Positions 28,505 to 38,274 of a DNA stretch of 46,395 nucleotides are shown piece after piece. The notes under the pieces were generated by a model. The model was not told where the DNA came from. It made no database searches and saw only the letters and a list, made by a program, of their open reading frames with translations. Numbering within the stretch: the stretch's first letter is position 1; each line of letters starts with the position of its first letter. The position numbers and the translations under genes were made by a program. The stretch is from Thiotrichales bacterium. GTDB lineage: Bacteria > Pseudomonadota > Gammaproteobacteria > Thiomicrospirales > Thiomicrospiraceae. The stretch is taken from NCBI GenBank assembly GCA_016936535.1, contig JAFGXP010000015.1:1-46395 (forward strand), read 5' to 3'.

Positions 28505-28837
28505 ATGCCCTTTTGGTTTGAACTTCTCTTATCCGCACTGGTCCTGCTAGGTGCTTTTTTAACGCTCGTTGGTTCAATTGGCTTAGCCAAACTGCCCGAT
28601 TTTTATATGCGGCTGCATGGTCCAACAAAAGCGACCACCCTTGGGGGCGGCGCCGTTCTACTAGGCTCAATTCTGTACTTTAGTCAACAAAGCGGAGAAA
28701 TCAGTCTTCACGAGCTGCTAATTACCTTGTTCTTGTTCATAACCGCACCGGTTGGCGCACATTTAATGGCCAAGGCGGCTTTGCACCATAAAACCCGAAA
28801 AATAAAACGCACCCTCGATTATCACGGCAAACAATAA
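28505..28837 (+). CDS. mrpG: Mrp antiporter subunit G
   Basis: A 110-residue membrane subunit with the conserved MrpG segment GLAKLPDFYMRLHGPTKATTLGGG (motif LPDFYMRLHGPTKA) and a second conserved part LFLFITAPVGAHLMAKAAL. AAGGA precedes its start, which is 15 bases after subunit F. It is the last gene of the operon; the complete set A/B, C, D, E, F, G is present. It converges on hslR. Confidence 0.95.
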   Translation: MPFWFELLLSALVLLGAFLTLVGSIGLAKLPDFYMRLHGPTKATTLGGGAVLLGSILYFSQQSGEISLHELLITLFLFITAPVGAHLMAKAALHHKTRKIKRTLDYHGKQ

Positions 28838-28875
28838 ACCCGCGAACTCAGTGTGGGCGAATCCTTCGAGCTGAC

Positions 28876-29244
28876 TTATCCCATAAAGCGTTCGATTAAT
28901 CGCCGGTCGCGTTTGGTTGGACGGCCCGCCCCCTTGTCGCGATAAGCGTGTAACAAGGTCTCAGGATTCGGTTTGGCATGGTTTAGTCGTTCGCTGTCCA
29001 ATTGATACAGTAGCTGGGCCTGTTCTGCACTGCCACGTTGGCTGGAAAGGAGCAAAACCGTCACTTCAACCTGACGCTGCGGTTGGGTAATTTTAAGTTT
29101 ATCGCCAACCTGTAAGGCTTTACTGGGTTTGGGTTTGTGACCATTAAGCTCGACCTTACCGCCTTTCAGAGCCTCAGCGGCTAAGCCTCGCGTTTTAAAA
29201 AAACGCGCTGCCCACAACCATTTATCAATCCGCACCGGTTCCAT
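28876..29244 (-). CDS. hslR: Hsp15-like S4-domain RNA-binding protein
   Basis: A 122-residue protein of the Hsp15 family, which rescues stalled 50S subunits carrying nascent chains. I start it at ATG 29244, preceded by GGAGGT; the open frame reaches 29274. The N-terminal S4 motif reads RIDKWLWAARFFKTRGLA, followed by KGGKVELNGHKPKPS. The C-terminus is basic and helical (GRPTKRDRRLIERF). It lies 16 bases downstream of hemF and is probably co-transcribed with it. Confidence 0.93.
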   Translation of the reverse strand: MEPVRIDKWLWAARFFKTRGLAAEALKGGKVELNGHKPKPSKALQVGDKLKITQPQRQVEVTVLLLSSQRGSAEQAQLLYQLDSERLNHAKPNPETLLHAYRDKGAGRPTKRDRRLIERFMG

Positions 29245-29260
29245 TTTTAAACCTCCGTGG

Positions 29261-30328
<1,068 letters not shown>

Positions 30329-30377
30329 TTAAATGGCATCTTGAAATTGCTTTTCTTGCCAAATTAAAAGGTCAACT

Positions 30378-31136
30378 ATGCGGGTAATACGCACACTTCT
30401 TCCCCTCTGCGCACTGAGTTTGAGTTGCGCCTTACCGGTTAATAGCCAAGCAAATTGGTTTGAAAAAGGACTGGAACTCTACCAACAAAACAGCCAAGCA
30501 TCGTCTCCCACTTCCTCAGCTTCTTCTAGCCAATTCAGCTCCGCTGAGCTTGAACAGGCTTTTAGACAAGCATTAAGCTTGGGCTCAGAAAATGTTTTAG
30601 CAAAACTCGGTCTTGAAAATGGTTTTAATCAAGACCCCAAAGTGCATATTCGCCTTCCAGAAAGCTTGCAGAGCGTCGATCGCGTTTTAAAACGCGTTGG
30701 TTACGCCTCACTCACCAGCGACCTAGAACTGAAACTCAATCGTGCGGCTGAAGCGGCGGCTCCGGAAGCAAAAACATTGTTTTTAGAGACTATTCAACAG
30801 ATGAGTTTTGAGGATGTACGAGAGATTTATCAAGGCGGACCAGATTCAGCCACCCAATTTCTGAAAAGCAAAACGGCCGATAAAATTCGCTCTAAAATGG
30901 CTCCCATTGTCAGCGAAAAACTGCAAGAAGTTGGGGCTTTACAACTTTATGACCAAGTAATGGCTCAATATATGCGTTACCCGCTGGTGCCCAATTTAAG
31001 TGCGAATTTACAGCAGCACGTTTTGGATAAAAGCGTTGATGGCATTTTTCTGTATCTCGGTGAAGAAGAAAAAGCCATTCGTGAAAACCCAACGAAACAA
31101 GCCACTGAGCTCCTAAAGAGAGTCTTTCAACCATGA
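30378..31136 (+). CDS. DUF4197 family exported protein
   Basis: A 252-residue protein of the uncharacterised DUF4197 family. The N-terminus (to about residue 25, ending at VNSQA) is a signal peptide, so it is likely periplasmic. A Ser-rich linker (about 38-55) precedes a mostly helical body with the family-type segments LGSENVLAKLG, IRLPESLQSVDRVLKRVG and LNRAAEAAAPEAK, and FLYLGEEEKAIRENPTKQATELLKRVF at the end (motif LGEEEKAIRENP). Its stop overlaps the start of the M48 protease gene (ATGA), so the two are coupled. Function is unknown. Confidence 0.85.
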   Translation: MRVIRTLLPLCALSLSCALPVNSQANWFEKGLELYQQNSQASSPTSSASSSQFSSAELEQAFRQALSLGSENVLAKLGLENGFNQDPKVHIRLPESLQSVDRVLKRVGYASLTSDLELKLNRAAEAAAPEAKTLFLETIQQMSFEDVREIYQGGPDSATQFLKSKTADKIRSKMAPIVSEKLQEVGALQLYDQVMAQYMRYPLVPNLSANLQQHVLDKSVDGIFLYLGEEEKAIRENPTKQATELLKRVFQP

Positions 31137-31963
31137 ACCAAAAAACAACCAAACTCTCCCTTTTCTTAAGTCTTGCTTTCATCGGCACGAGCATTCAGCT
31201 TAGCGGCTGTACGACTACTACCAAACAGGGTGAAGTCGGTGTTGAACGCAAACAAATTCTCTTAATTTCAGAAGCGCAAATGGTTGCAAGCAGTCAACAA
31301 GCCTATGCCACTGTTCTGCAGGAAGCTCAAAAAGAGAAAAAACTCAACACCAATGCCAAACTGACCAAGCGGGTAAGAGCCATTGCGGATCGTTTGATTC
31401 CACAAACGGCGGTTTTTCGTGAAGATGCCCCTAAATGGAACTGGGAAGTGAATGTTTTGGAGTCCGAACAACTCAACGCTTGGTGTATGCCGGGCGGCAA
31501 AATAGCCTTTTACACAGGCATTATTGAAAAGCTCCAGCTAACCGATGCCGAAATCGCGGCCATTATGGGCCACGAAATGGCCCATGCGTTACGCGAACAT
31601 GGACGAGAACGCGCCTCGCAACAAGCCATGCAACAAGCAGGACTGGGAATTTTAGGCGCCGCAACCGGTATGGGACAAGTTGGCATGGATCTTACCGCTT
31701 TAGCCATGCAGGTAACCTTAACCTTACCAAACAGTCGTACTCACGAAGTAGAGTCTGATCGAATGGGCGTGGAACTGGCGGCCCGTGCAGGCTATGACCC
31801 TTACGCTGCCATCTCTTTATGGCAAAAAATGGATAAAGCAACCGAAGGCGGGAAAACCCCTGAACTCTTAAGTACCCATCCGTCGCACGACTCTCGAATT
31901 GAAGATTTGCAAAAGTACGCGAAAAAAGTTTACCCACTTTACCAAGCGGCGAACAAACGTTAA
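31133..31963 (+). CDS. M48 family metalloprotease lipoprotein
   Basis: A 276-residue zinc protease related to BepA/LoiP/HtpX. A lipoprotein signal peptide ends at the lipobox LSGC (Cys26), so it is probably anchored in an envelope membrane. The catalytic motif HEMAH spans 147-151, and HEVESD (about 204-209) contributes the third zinc ligand, Glu205. It lacks the C-terminal TPR region of BepA, so it is a short, single-domain M48 protease. It is coupled to the DUF4197 gene, suggesting joint work in envelope quality control. It converges on tsaC with a 12-base gap. Confidence 0.92.
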   Translation: MNQKTTKLSLFLSLAFIGTSIQLSGCTTTTKQGEVGVERKQILLISEAQMVASSQQAYATVLQEAQKEKKLNTNAKLTKRVRAIADRLIPQTAVFREDAPKWNWEVNVLESEQLNAWCMPGGKIAFYTGIIEKLQLTDAEIAAIMGHEMAHALREHGRERASQQAMQQAGLGILGAATGMGQVGMDLTALAMQVTLTLPNSRTHEVESDRMGVELAARAGYDPYAAISLWQKMDKATEGGKTPELLSTHPSHDSRIEDLQKYAKKVYPLYQAANKR

Positions 31964-31975
31964 AAACCACTCACG

Positions 31976-32524
31976 CTAGCGCAGTCGGTGTCCACTTTGC
32001 GCATCAAAAATTTGGGTTGGTTGACTTAACTGGCCCAAATCTCCAGCCAAGCAATCTAACTGCCCTAAAAAAATCTGCTCAATTTCTCGACAAGAACGAG
32101 CCGGTTCTGCTCCGGTTAGGTTCGCGCTTGTTGAGACTAATGGGCCGGCAAAAGCTCGACACAATTGTTGAACTAATGGATGAGCACTCACTCGGACCGC
32201 AACCGTGGCTCGCCCGCCGGTTATCCAATCTGGAATACGGTTTTGTACCGGCAAAACCCAGGTCACCGGCCCCGGCCAAGTGGCTTCAACCTGTAATTGC
32301 CACGCTTCACCTTGCAATCTGACCAGCGGTAGAATTTGTTCAATCTCCGCAGCAATTAAAATAACGCCTTTTTCTAAAGGTCGCTGTTTCACGTGAAGCA
32401 GAGTTTGCATTGCCTGTGGATTAAAAGGATCACAGCCTAAACCAAAAACGGATTCGGTCGGATAGGCAATTACTTTCCCCGCTTGCAGTTGCGCTACCGC
32501 TTCCGAAAGTGAAATCTGTGCCAT
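31976..32524 (-). CDS. tsaC: Threonylcarbamoyl-AMP synthase
   Basis: A 182-residue Sua5/YciO/YrdC-family enzyme that makes threonylcarbamoyl-AMP for the t6A modification at position 37 of ANN-decoding tRNAs. The motifs AYPTESVFGLGCDP, KQRPLEKGVILIAAE (KxRP), WPGPVTWVLP, TVAVRVSAHPLV and GPLVSTSANLTG are all present. The length matches the short TsaC type rather than Sua5. Its ATG directly follows the thrB stop (TAA-ATG). Confidence 0.95.
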   Translation of the reverse strand: MAQISLSEAVAQLQAGKVIAYPTESVFGLGCDPFNPQAMQTLLHVKQRPLEKGVILIAAEIEQILPLVRLQGEAWQLQVEATWPGPVTWVLPVQNRIPDWITGGRATVAVRVSAHPLVQQLCRAFAGPLVSTSANLTGAEPARSCREIEQIFLGQLDCLAGDLGQLSQPTQIFDAQSGHRLR

Positions 32525-33481
32525 TTAGACGGCTGCCTGACGATGCAACAACAAGACCTGTTTAAAGACATTCGGGTCTTTTATTTGCGTCATCTCGCCT
32601 TCGCGAGGAATGTGCTTATCTTTTAATCGGGAAAGGAAAAAACGTAACGCCGCTAAACGCAACGCTGCTGGCCAAGCCTGTTGTTCCAAGCGATTCAAGG
32701 GCCGCTGCTGAGCATAGGCCTCTAACATGGCTTGCACCTTAGTTTGGTCAAAGTGAATCTGTTCCACACCGAGACTGTTGACACGACACCAATCATTTAC
32801 CATGACCGCGAGATCGTACAAAAACGCCGCGTTACAGGCGTAATAGAGGTCAATAATGCCGGAAAGTTGATCTTCACAAAACAACGCGTTGTCACAGAAT
32901 AAATCGGCATGAATCACACCCGCTGGGAGTTCAGACCAATCAATGGTTTGTTGAAATGCCAATTCCGTTTCAATCAACACTTGCTCGTCCGCTTCCAGAT
33001 GAGGACGAATTCCTTGGTAGGTGTTTTGCATCCAATCTAAGCCGCGATCATTGGCTCGATAATCGGTAAAATCGGCACCCGCTTGATGAAAGCGGGCCAA
33101 TGATTGGCCCATCACCGCACATTGCTCGCAATTGGGCGCCTCTACGCCGCTGCCTTGTAAACGTTCTACCAAGGCAGCGGGCTTGCCTTTGAGCGCCTTC
33201 AGATAACCGTTTGAAAAGCTTTTAACCGGATGTGCGGTTGGAATTTTATGTTCGGCCATAAACGCCATGATGTTCAAAAAATAAGGCAGCTCGTCAAAAC
33301 AATGATGCTCAAAAATGGTCAAAACAAAGCGTTGGGTCTGCCCGTTGTGAATGGTGTTGACAAAGTAGTTGGTGTTTTCAATGCCGGCACTGATGCCTTC
33401 AAAAGAGTCCAGTTGACCAACGGCATAATCTTGTAAAAACTCAACTAGATCGCCGCGATCGACAACGGTATAGACAGACAT
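32525..33481 (-). CDS. thrB: Homoserine kinase, aminoglycoside-phosphotransferase type
   Basis: A 318-residue homoserine kinase of the type II (APH/choline kinase fold) family, which makes O-phosphohomoserine for threonine synthesis; the pseudomonad-type alternative to the GHMP ThrB. It shows GISAGIENTNYFV near the start, the catalytic loop GVIHADLFCDNALF (His-x-Asp) and the metal-binding Asp in GIIDLYYA. Its position next to polA and engB matches the arrangement I recall for Pseudomonas. No strong ribosome site is visible. Confidence 0.93.
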   Translation of the reverse strand: MSVYTVVDRGDLVEFLQDYAVGQLDSFEGISAGIENTNYFVNTIHNGQTQRFVLTIFEHHCFDELPYFLNIMAFMAEHKIPTAHPVKSFSNGYLKALKGKPAALVERLQGSGVEAPNCEQCAVMGQSLARFHQAGADFTDYRANDRGLDWMQNTYQGIRPHLEADEQVLIETELAFQQTIDWSELPAGVIHADLFCDNALFCEDQLSGIIDLYYACNAAFLYDLAVMVNDWCRVNSLGVEQIHFDQTKVQAMLEAYAQQRPLNRLEQQAWPAALRLAALRFFLSRLKDKHIPREGEMTQIKDPNVFKQVLLLHRQAAV

Positions 33482-33530
33482 AGAGTAAACTCTCGTTATT
33501 CGCTAAAATGGTTGCGCGAATTTTACCATA

Positions 33531-36344
33531 ATGAGTATTTCAATGACGCCTTGCAAAATCGATTTCCCAATCAATCCGAACAGCCCTTTTATTTTAGTGG
33601 ATGGCTCCTCTTATCTCTTCCGAGCGTTCCACGCCATGCCACCACTTTCCAACTCTAAAGGTCAAGCAACCGGAGCGATTTTTGGGGTAATTAATATGCT
33701 CGGTAAGCTGATTGAACAGTATCAGCCGCAAAAAATGGCCGTGATTTTTGACGCTAAAGGCCCCACTTTTCGCCATCATCTGTACAGTGAATATAAGTCG
33801 CATCGCCCGCCAATGCCTGATGAATTACGCAGTCAAATTGAACCCATTCATCAAATTGTTCGTGCATTAGGGCTACCTTTGTTGGTCATCGAGGGAGTCG
33901 AAGCCGACGATGTTATGGGAACCTTGGCACACCAAGCTACCTTAGCGGAACACGACACCTTAATTTCGACCGGTGATAAAGATCTCGCGCAGCTAGTCAA
34001 TCCGCACATCACCCTAATCAATACCATGACCGATACCTTGATGACCCCTGAAGCGGTCATCGAAAAATTCGGCGTTCGACCTAACCAAATCATTGACTAC
34101 TTAGCCTTAGTGGGGGACAGCGCCGACAACATCCCCGGGATTCCAAAATGTGGGCCGAAAACGGCGGTGAAGTGGTTACAAGCCTTTGGCAACATCGACA
34201 ATCTTATTGCCAATGCGCCAATGATTGGCGGAAAAATTGGCGAAAACCTACGCGACAATATTGAACGATTAAAATTATCACGCCAACTCACCACCATCAA
34301 ACTCGATTGCCTGTTACCAATCGGGCTTGAGGACATTAACCGCGAAGCGCCGGATTTGGAAAAACTTCAAGCGCTGTTTGCAGAATATGAACTGCGGGCT
34401 TGGTTGGCTCAGGTCAGCAAAGGCCAACTGCCCTTCACGCAAAACAATGGCGCTAAAGCGCACAGTCAAACCGTACAAAAAAATGACGTTGAGGCAGTCA
34501 AAACCGAACCGAAAACGCCATCAACGACCCCTTACGAGACCGTTTTCACTTCCGAAGCCTTTGGCAAATGGCTCAGTTGGTTAGAGCAAAGCGAACTGTT
34601 TGCGATTGACACCGAAACCACATCTTTAGAGGCGATGCAGGCCGAGCTGGTCGGCTTATCTTTTGCCGTAATCCGCAACCAACAACAGTATGCCTGTTAC
34701 CTTCCACTCGCTCATAATTATGCCGATGCGCCAAAACAACTCGACCGAACTTGGGTGTTGCAACAACTCAAACCCATTTTACAAAATCCAGCAAAAGCAA
34801 AAGTTGGGCAAAACCTAAAATACGATTGGCACATTTTAAAAAACTACGACATTGAGCTGCAAGGCATTGCCTTTGATACCATGCTAGAGTCCTACACCTT
34901 TAACAGCGTCGCCACTCGCCATAATATGGACGATTTGGCTTTGAAATACCTGAATCGTCGAACTCAGCATTTTGACGAGTTAGCTGGAAAAGGAAAAAAC
35001 CAACTGACTTTTAATCAAATCGCGATTGAATCTGCTAGCGACTATGCGGCAGAAGACGCCGATGTCACACTGCAACTGCATCACGCGCTTTGGCCACAAC
35101 TTCAGAAAGAGCCCGAACTGGCTCAGGTCTTGCAAGAAATTGAAATGCCATTACTGCCAATTTTGGCCAAAATTGAGCGTAATGGGGTCTTAATCGATCC
35201 AGAGATGCTGGCACAACAGAGCCAAGAATTGGATAAAAAACTGCAAAATTTAGAGCAACAAGCCCACGCGATTGCTCAGGAAGCCTTCAACCTCAACTCA
35301 TCAAAACAACTGCAAACGATTTTATTTGATCGTTTAGGTTTGCCGGTCATCAAAAAAACACCGAAGGGCGTGCCGTCGACCGCAGAACCCGTCTTGGTGC
35401 AACTGGCAGAAGAAGGTCATGCCATGCCAAACCTGATTTTAGAATATCGCAGTCTTGCCAAACTGAAATCAACCTACACCGATTCGCTACCCAAACAAAT
35501 TAACCCCGATACCGGACGAATTCATACCAGCTATCAACAAGCCGTGGCGTCAACCGGACGACTTTCTTCCACCGAACCCAATTTACAAAATATCCCCATT
35601 CGCAGCGCTGAAGGACGACGAATTCGTCAAGCGTTTATTGCCAAACCGGGTTACAAAATTTTAGCCGCTGACTATTCACAAATTGAGCTGCGAATTATGG
35701 CTCATCTTTCTGCAGATGCAGGATTGCTCGCCGCCTTCTCAGCCGGTAGAGATGTGCATCGTGCCACCGCAGCCGAAATTTTTGGCGTGCCACTCAATGA
35801 GGTTACAACCGAACAGAGACGCAGTGCCAAGGCCGTTAACTTTGGTTTGATTTACGGTATGTCTGCCTTTGGTTTAGCCAAGCAACTTAATGTTTCACGG
35901 CCGGTTGCACAAGACTATATCAATTTGTATTTTGCGCGCTACCCTGGCGTGTTGACCTATATGGAGCAAACAAAAGAAAAAGCAAAAAAACAAGGCTATG
36001 TTAGTACCCTGAGCGGCCGGCGCTTATATCTGCCTGATATCAATGCGAGCAATGCTCAATTACGACAATATGCTGAACGTACTGCCATTAACGCACCCAT
36101 GCAAGGCACCGCTGCCGACATCATCAAAAAAGCAATGATTCAGATTGATGATTGGTTAAAAAACAGCAATCTGGATGTAAAAATGATTATGCAAGTGCAC
36201 GACGAACTGGTTTTTGAAGTCGCTGAAAAGGACCTTGCCCAAGCACAACCACAAATTTGTTCACTGATGGAAGCTGCGATTAAATTAGATGTGCCACTAC
36301 GGGTAGAAGCGGGTATTGGTGACAATTGGGATCAGGCACATTAA
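33531..36344 (+). CDS. polA: DNA polymerase I
   Basis: A 937-residue repair/Okazaki-fragment polymerase. The 5'-nuclease domain (about 20-300) starts FILVDGSSYLFRAFHAMPPL. The 3'-5' proofreading exonuclease looks intact, with FAIDTETTSLEAM (DxE) and the later YAAEDADVTLQL. Polymerase motif A is DYSQIELRIMAHLS, motif B is RRSAKAVNFGLIYGMSAFGLA, and motif C is MQVHDELVFEV. The start is uncertain between ATG 33531 and ATG 33543; neither has a strong ribosome site. It is divergent from thrB. Confidence 0.97.
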   Translation: MSISMTPCKIDFPINPNSPFILVDGSSYLFRAFHAMPPLSNSKGQATGAIFGVINMLGKLIEQYQPQKMAVIFDAKGPTFRHHLYSEYKSHRPPMPDELRSQIEPIHQIVRALGLPLLVIEGVEADDVMGTLAHQATLAEHDTLISTGDKDLAQLVNPHITLINTMTDTLMTPEAVIEKFGVRPNQIIDYLALVGDSADNIPGIPKCGPKTAVKWLQAFGNIDNLIANAPMIGGKIGENLRDNIERLKLSRQLTTIKLDCLLPIGLEDINREAPDLEKLQALFAEYELRAWLAQVSKGQLPFTQNNGAKAHSQTVQKNDVEAVKTEPKTPSTTPYETVFTSEAFGKWLSWLEQSELFAIDTETTSLEAMQAELVGLSFAVIRNQQQYACYLPLAHNYADAPKQLDRTWVLQQLKPILQNPAKAKVGQNLKYDWHILKNYDIELQGIAFDTMLESYTFNSVATRHNMDDLALKYLNRRTQHFDELAGKGKNQLTFNQIAIESASDYAAEDADVTLQLHHALWPQLQKEPELAQVLQEIEMPLLPILAKIERNGVLIDPEMLAQQSQELDKKLQNLEQQAHAIAQEAFNLNSSKQLQTILFDRLGLPVIKKTPKGVPSTAEPVLVQLAEEGHAMPNLILEYRSLAKLKSTYTDSLPKQINPDTGRIHTSYQQAVASTGRLSSTEPNLQNIPIRSAEGRRIRQAFIAKPGYKILAADYSQIELRIMAHLSADAGLLAAFSAGRDVHRATAAEIFGVPLNEVTTEQRRSAKAVNFGLIYGMSAFGLAKQLNVSRPVAQDYINLYFARYPGVLTYMEQTKEKAKKQGYVSTLSGRRLYLPDINASNAQLRQYAERTAINAPMQGTAADIIKKAMIQIDDWLKNSNLDVKMIMQVHDELVFEVAEKDLAQAQPQICSLMEAAIKLDVPLRVEAGIGDNWDQAH

Positions 36345-36575
36345 AAACGAAGTCGCTGCAAGTTTATGGAAAAATCTTCCATAAAAAACCAATCAAATCG
36401 TCCAATGTATGGATTATGATTTTAAATAACATATTTTTTAGGCTTTAAAATACGCGTAAAATAATTGGCATTTTTTATTTGGCGAATGGGGTAAATAAAA
36501 TATAATGCGCGGTCCAAAAACGGTGTTATTGTATTTTAAAAGATCACTTGAACGAAAAGGTTCCGAGGAAAAACC
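36345..36575. other. AT-rich gap between polA and the outer-membrane protein gene
   Basis: An inverted repeat TTTATGGAA / TTCCATAAA (36363-36371 and 36377-36385) lies just after polA; it is not followed by T's on the plus strand, so termination is doubtful. The remainder is AT-rich, and the right part holds the predicted promoter of the next gene. Confidence 0.5.
36479..36506 (+). promoter_or_regulatory. Predicted promoter of the outer-membrane protein gene
   Basis: TTGGCG (36479-36484) and a perfect TATAAT (36501-36506) are separated by 16 bases. The start codon lies 70 bases further on, giving a leader that contains GAGGAAAAA as ribosome site. A strong -10 and AT-rich flank suggest good expression. 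Confidence 0.65.
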
Positions 36576-37301
36576 ATGCTTACTTTAAAACGTCTTCTTA
36601 CAGCTTGTATGCTAGGTTCAGCTCTAAGCGGTACCGCCGCTCTAGCCGGTGATAATGACATTAACAGCATTTCTCTAACGTCTCAAAAAGAATTTGCAGA
36701 CTTCTCGGACAGCGTAACCAATGTGTTTGCCCATAAAACGCTTTTACCAGGCGAACCCTTAGGCGTTTTAGGCTTTGATATCGGCATTGGATTGATCTCT
36801 TCAGAATCACGCTTTAAGCTCAACACCCAAGCACCGGACAGCAGTCACCGCGTCAATATTTTAACAGTCAATGCTCAAAAAGGATTGCCAGGCGGTTTTG
36901 ACATAGGTGTGCAATACAATCAGTTGATGGACAGTGACGCTTCCAGCATCAGTGGTGAACTGCGTTATGCGATTTTAGAAGGCGGAGTACTTTACCCAAG
37001 CTTATCTGTTGGCGGCCAATACACTAAGGCTTCTGGGATGGATGCATTGGATTATCAATCCTTCGGAGTGGATCTCGGCATTTCAAAAGGATTTGCTAAT
37101 TTTACGCCCTACGCTAATATCGGCATGGTTGCTGCCAGTGTTGACCCCATATTGAATACCAATTTGAAAGAAGAAAACCCAACACTGCTCAGCGTCTCAG
37201 CGGGCTTAAATATCAATCTTTTTGCGTTTGATGTATTAGTTGGATATAACCAAATTGGCGAAAACAATAACTTTATCTTAAAAGCCGGCTACCGCTTTTA
37301 A
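36576..37301 (+). CDS. Small outer-membrane beta-barrel-like protein
   Basis: A 241-residue protein that I do not recognise by family. A signal peptide ends at about residue 24 (AALAG). The mature part has alternating polar/hydrophobic strands separated by short turns (GVLGFDIGIGLISSES, GFDIGVQYNQLM, PSLSVGGQYTKAS, FTPYANIGMVAAS, ILKAGYRF), and the last residue is Phe, the classic Bam-complex signature of outer-membrane barrels. It may have 8-10 strands. It has its own promoter and terminator, so it is a single-gene unit. Porin, adhesin or assembly roles cannot be distinguished. Confidence 0.75.
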   Translation: MLTLKRLLTACMLGSALSGTAALAGDNDINSISLTSQKEFADFSDSVTNVFAHKTLLPGEPLGVLGFDIGIGLISSESRFKLNTQAPDSSHRVNILTVNAQKGLPGGFDIGVQYNQLMDSDASSISGELRYAILEGGVLYPSLSVGGQYTKASGMDALDYQSFGVDLGISKGFANFTPYANIGMVAASVDPILNTNLKEENPTLLSVSAGLNINLFAFDVLVGYNQIGENNNFILKAGYRF

Positions 37302-37343
37302 AACATCATTTTTAAAACACAATTACGCAGTTTATTCAATATT

Positions 37344-37381
37344 AAAACCTAGCAGAATAGGGTTATTCTGCTAGGTTTTTT
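37344..37381. terminator. Bidirectional Rho-independent terminator
   Basis: A perfect 12-base stem: CCTAGCAGAATA (37348-37359) and its complement (37364-37375), with a 4-base loop (GGGT), preceded by AAAA and followed by TTTTTT. It can stop transcription from the outer-membrane protein gene on the plus strand and from engB on the minus strand; its T's touch the engB stop codon. Confidence 0.92.
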
Positions 37382-38034
37382 TACGACTCAATTACCGTTA
37401 AGACATCGTCGGTCAAAGCGGTTTTATGAGGTCGATGATACTCCATCCATTGATCCAACTGTTTCCAAACCTGGTCCAAACCTTCCCGCTTCAAGGCTGA
37501 AAAAAGTTGTGCCGTGGCGTGGGGAAATGTTTCTTTCAGTTGCTGTTGCAGTTGCAGCAATGCAGCTTTTGCCGGCCCTTTCTTTAGCTTGTCAGATTTG
37601 GTCAACAAAATATGCACTGGCATACCCAGTTCTTGGGTCCATTGCAGCATCGTTAAGTCTATTTCAGTGGGGCCAAGGCGTGAATCCATTAATAACACGA
37701 CGCCCTTCAGCTGTTCACGTTTTTCAATATATTCACTTAAACCCGCTTCCCAAGCACGTTTAACCTTGACATTGACTTTAGCAAAGCCGTAGCCGGGTAA
37801 ATCGACCAGCGCACGAGTTTCATCCAGAACAAAGAAATTGATCATCTGGGTGCGTCCAGGGGTTTTACTGGTTCTGGCCAAACTACGCTGCGAAGTAATC
37901 ACGTTCAATGCACTGGATTTTCCAGCATTAGAACGTCCAGCAAAAGCAACCTCATGCGTTAATTCGGGTGGACAAAGTGCCAAGGTTGGCACGCTTTTTA
38001 GGTAATGCGCTTTCTGATATAAGGGATGTTGCAT
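37381..38034 (-). CDS. engB: Ribosome biogenesis GTP-binding protein EngB/YihA
   Basis: A small GTPase needed for 50S subunit assembly. I start it at ATG 38034 (217 residues), where the sequence MQHPLYQKAHYLKSVP aligns with the known N-terminus of the family; a longer frame to 38127 exists. P-loop GRSNAGKSSALN, GRTQMINFF, DLPGYGFAKV, and TKSDK are all visible. The C-terminus extends a little beyond the GTPase domain. No strong ribosome site is seen. Its placement near polA is common in gammaproteobacteria. Confidence 0.93.
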   Translation of the reverse strand: MQHPLYQKAHYLKSVPTLALCPPELTHEVAFAGRSNAGKSSALNVITSQRSLARTSKTPGRTQMINFFVLDETRALVDLPGYGFAKVNVKVKRAWEAGLSEYIEKREQLKGVVLLMDSRLGPTEIDLTMLQWTQELGMPVHILLTKSDKLKKGPAKAALLQLQQQLKETFPHATAQLFSALKREGLDQVWKQLDQWMEYHRPHKTALTDDVLTVIES

Positions 38035-38150
38035 ATTAGGGAACTTTAAGACTTTATCAATTGTTTGCAAAATTATATACTCTATCCTATTTTGAGTTAA
38101 ATTCATCCACGATAAATCGCTACTCAAAGCGCATAAAAATACATGATAAC

Positions 38151-38197
38151 CCTACTAAATAAGTAGGAAATTTAAGAAAAACGCAAAAACGTTTTTG
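38151..38197. promoter_or_regulatory. Two palindromes in the engB-resB intergenic region
   Basis: CCTACT-AAATA-AGTAGG (38151-38167) and the perfect palindrome CAAAAACGTTTTTG (38184-38197) lie side by side between divergently transcribed engB and resB. They are candidate operators or mRNA-leader structures; neither matches a consensus I know. Confidence 0.4.
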
Positions 38198-38274
38198 ATT
38201 GGTGTCAATAAAGCCATTAAAAGGTATAAAAACCAATCGGCAGTTTTTCAGTGGATTAGAGGCTAGAAACCATC

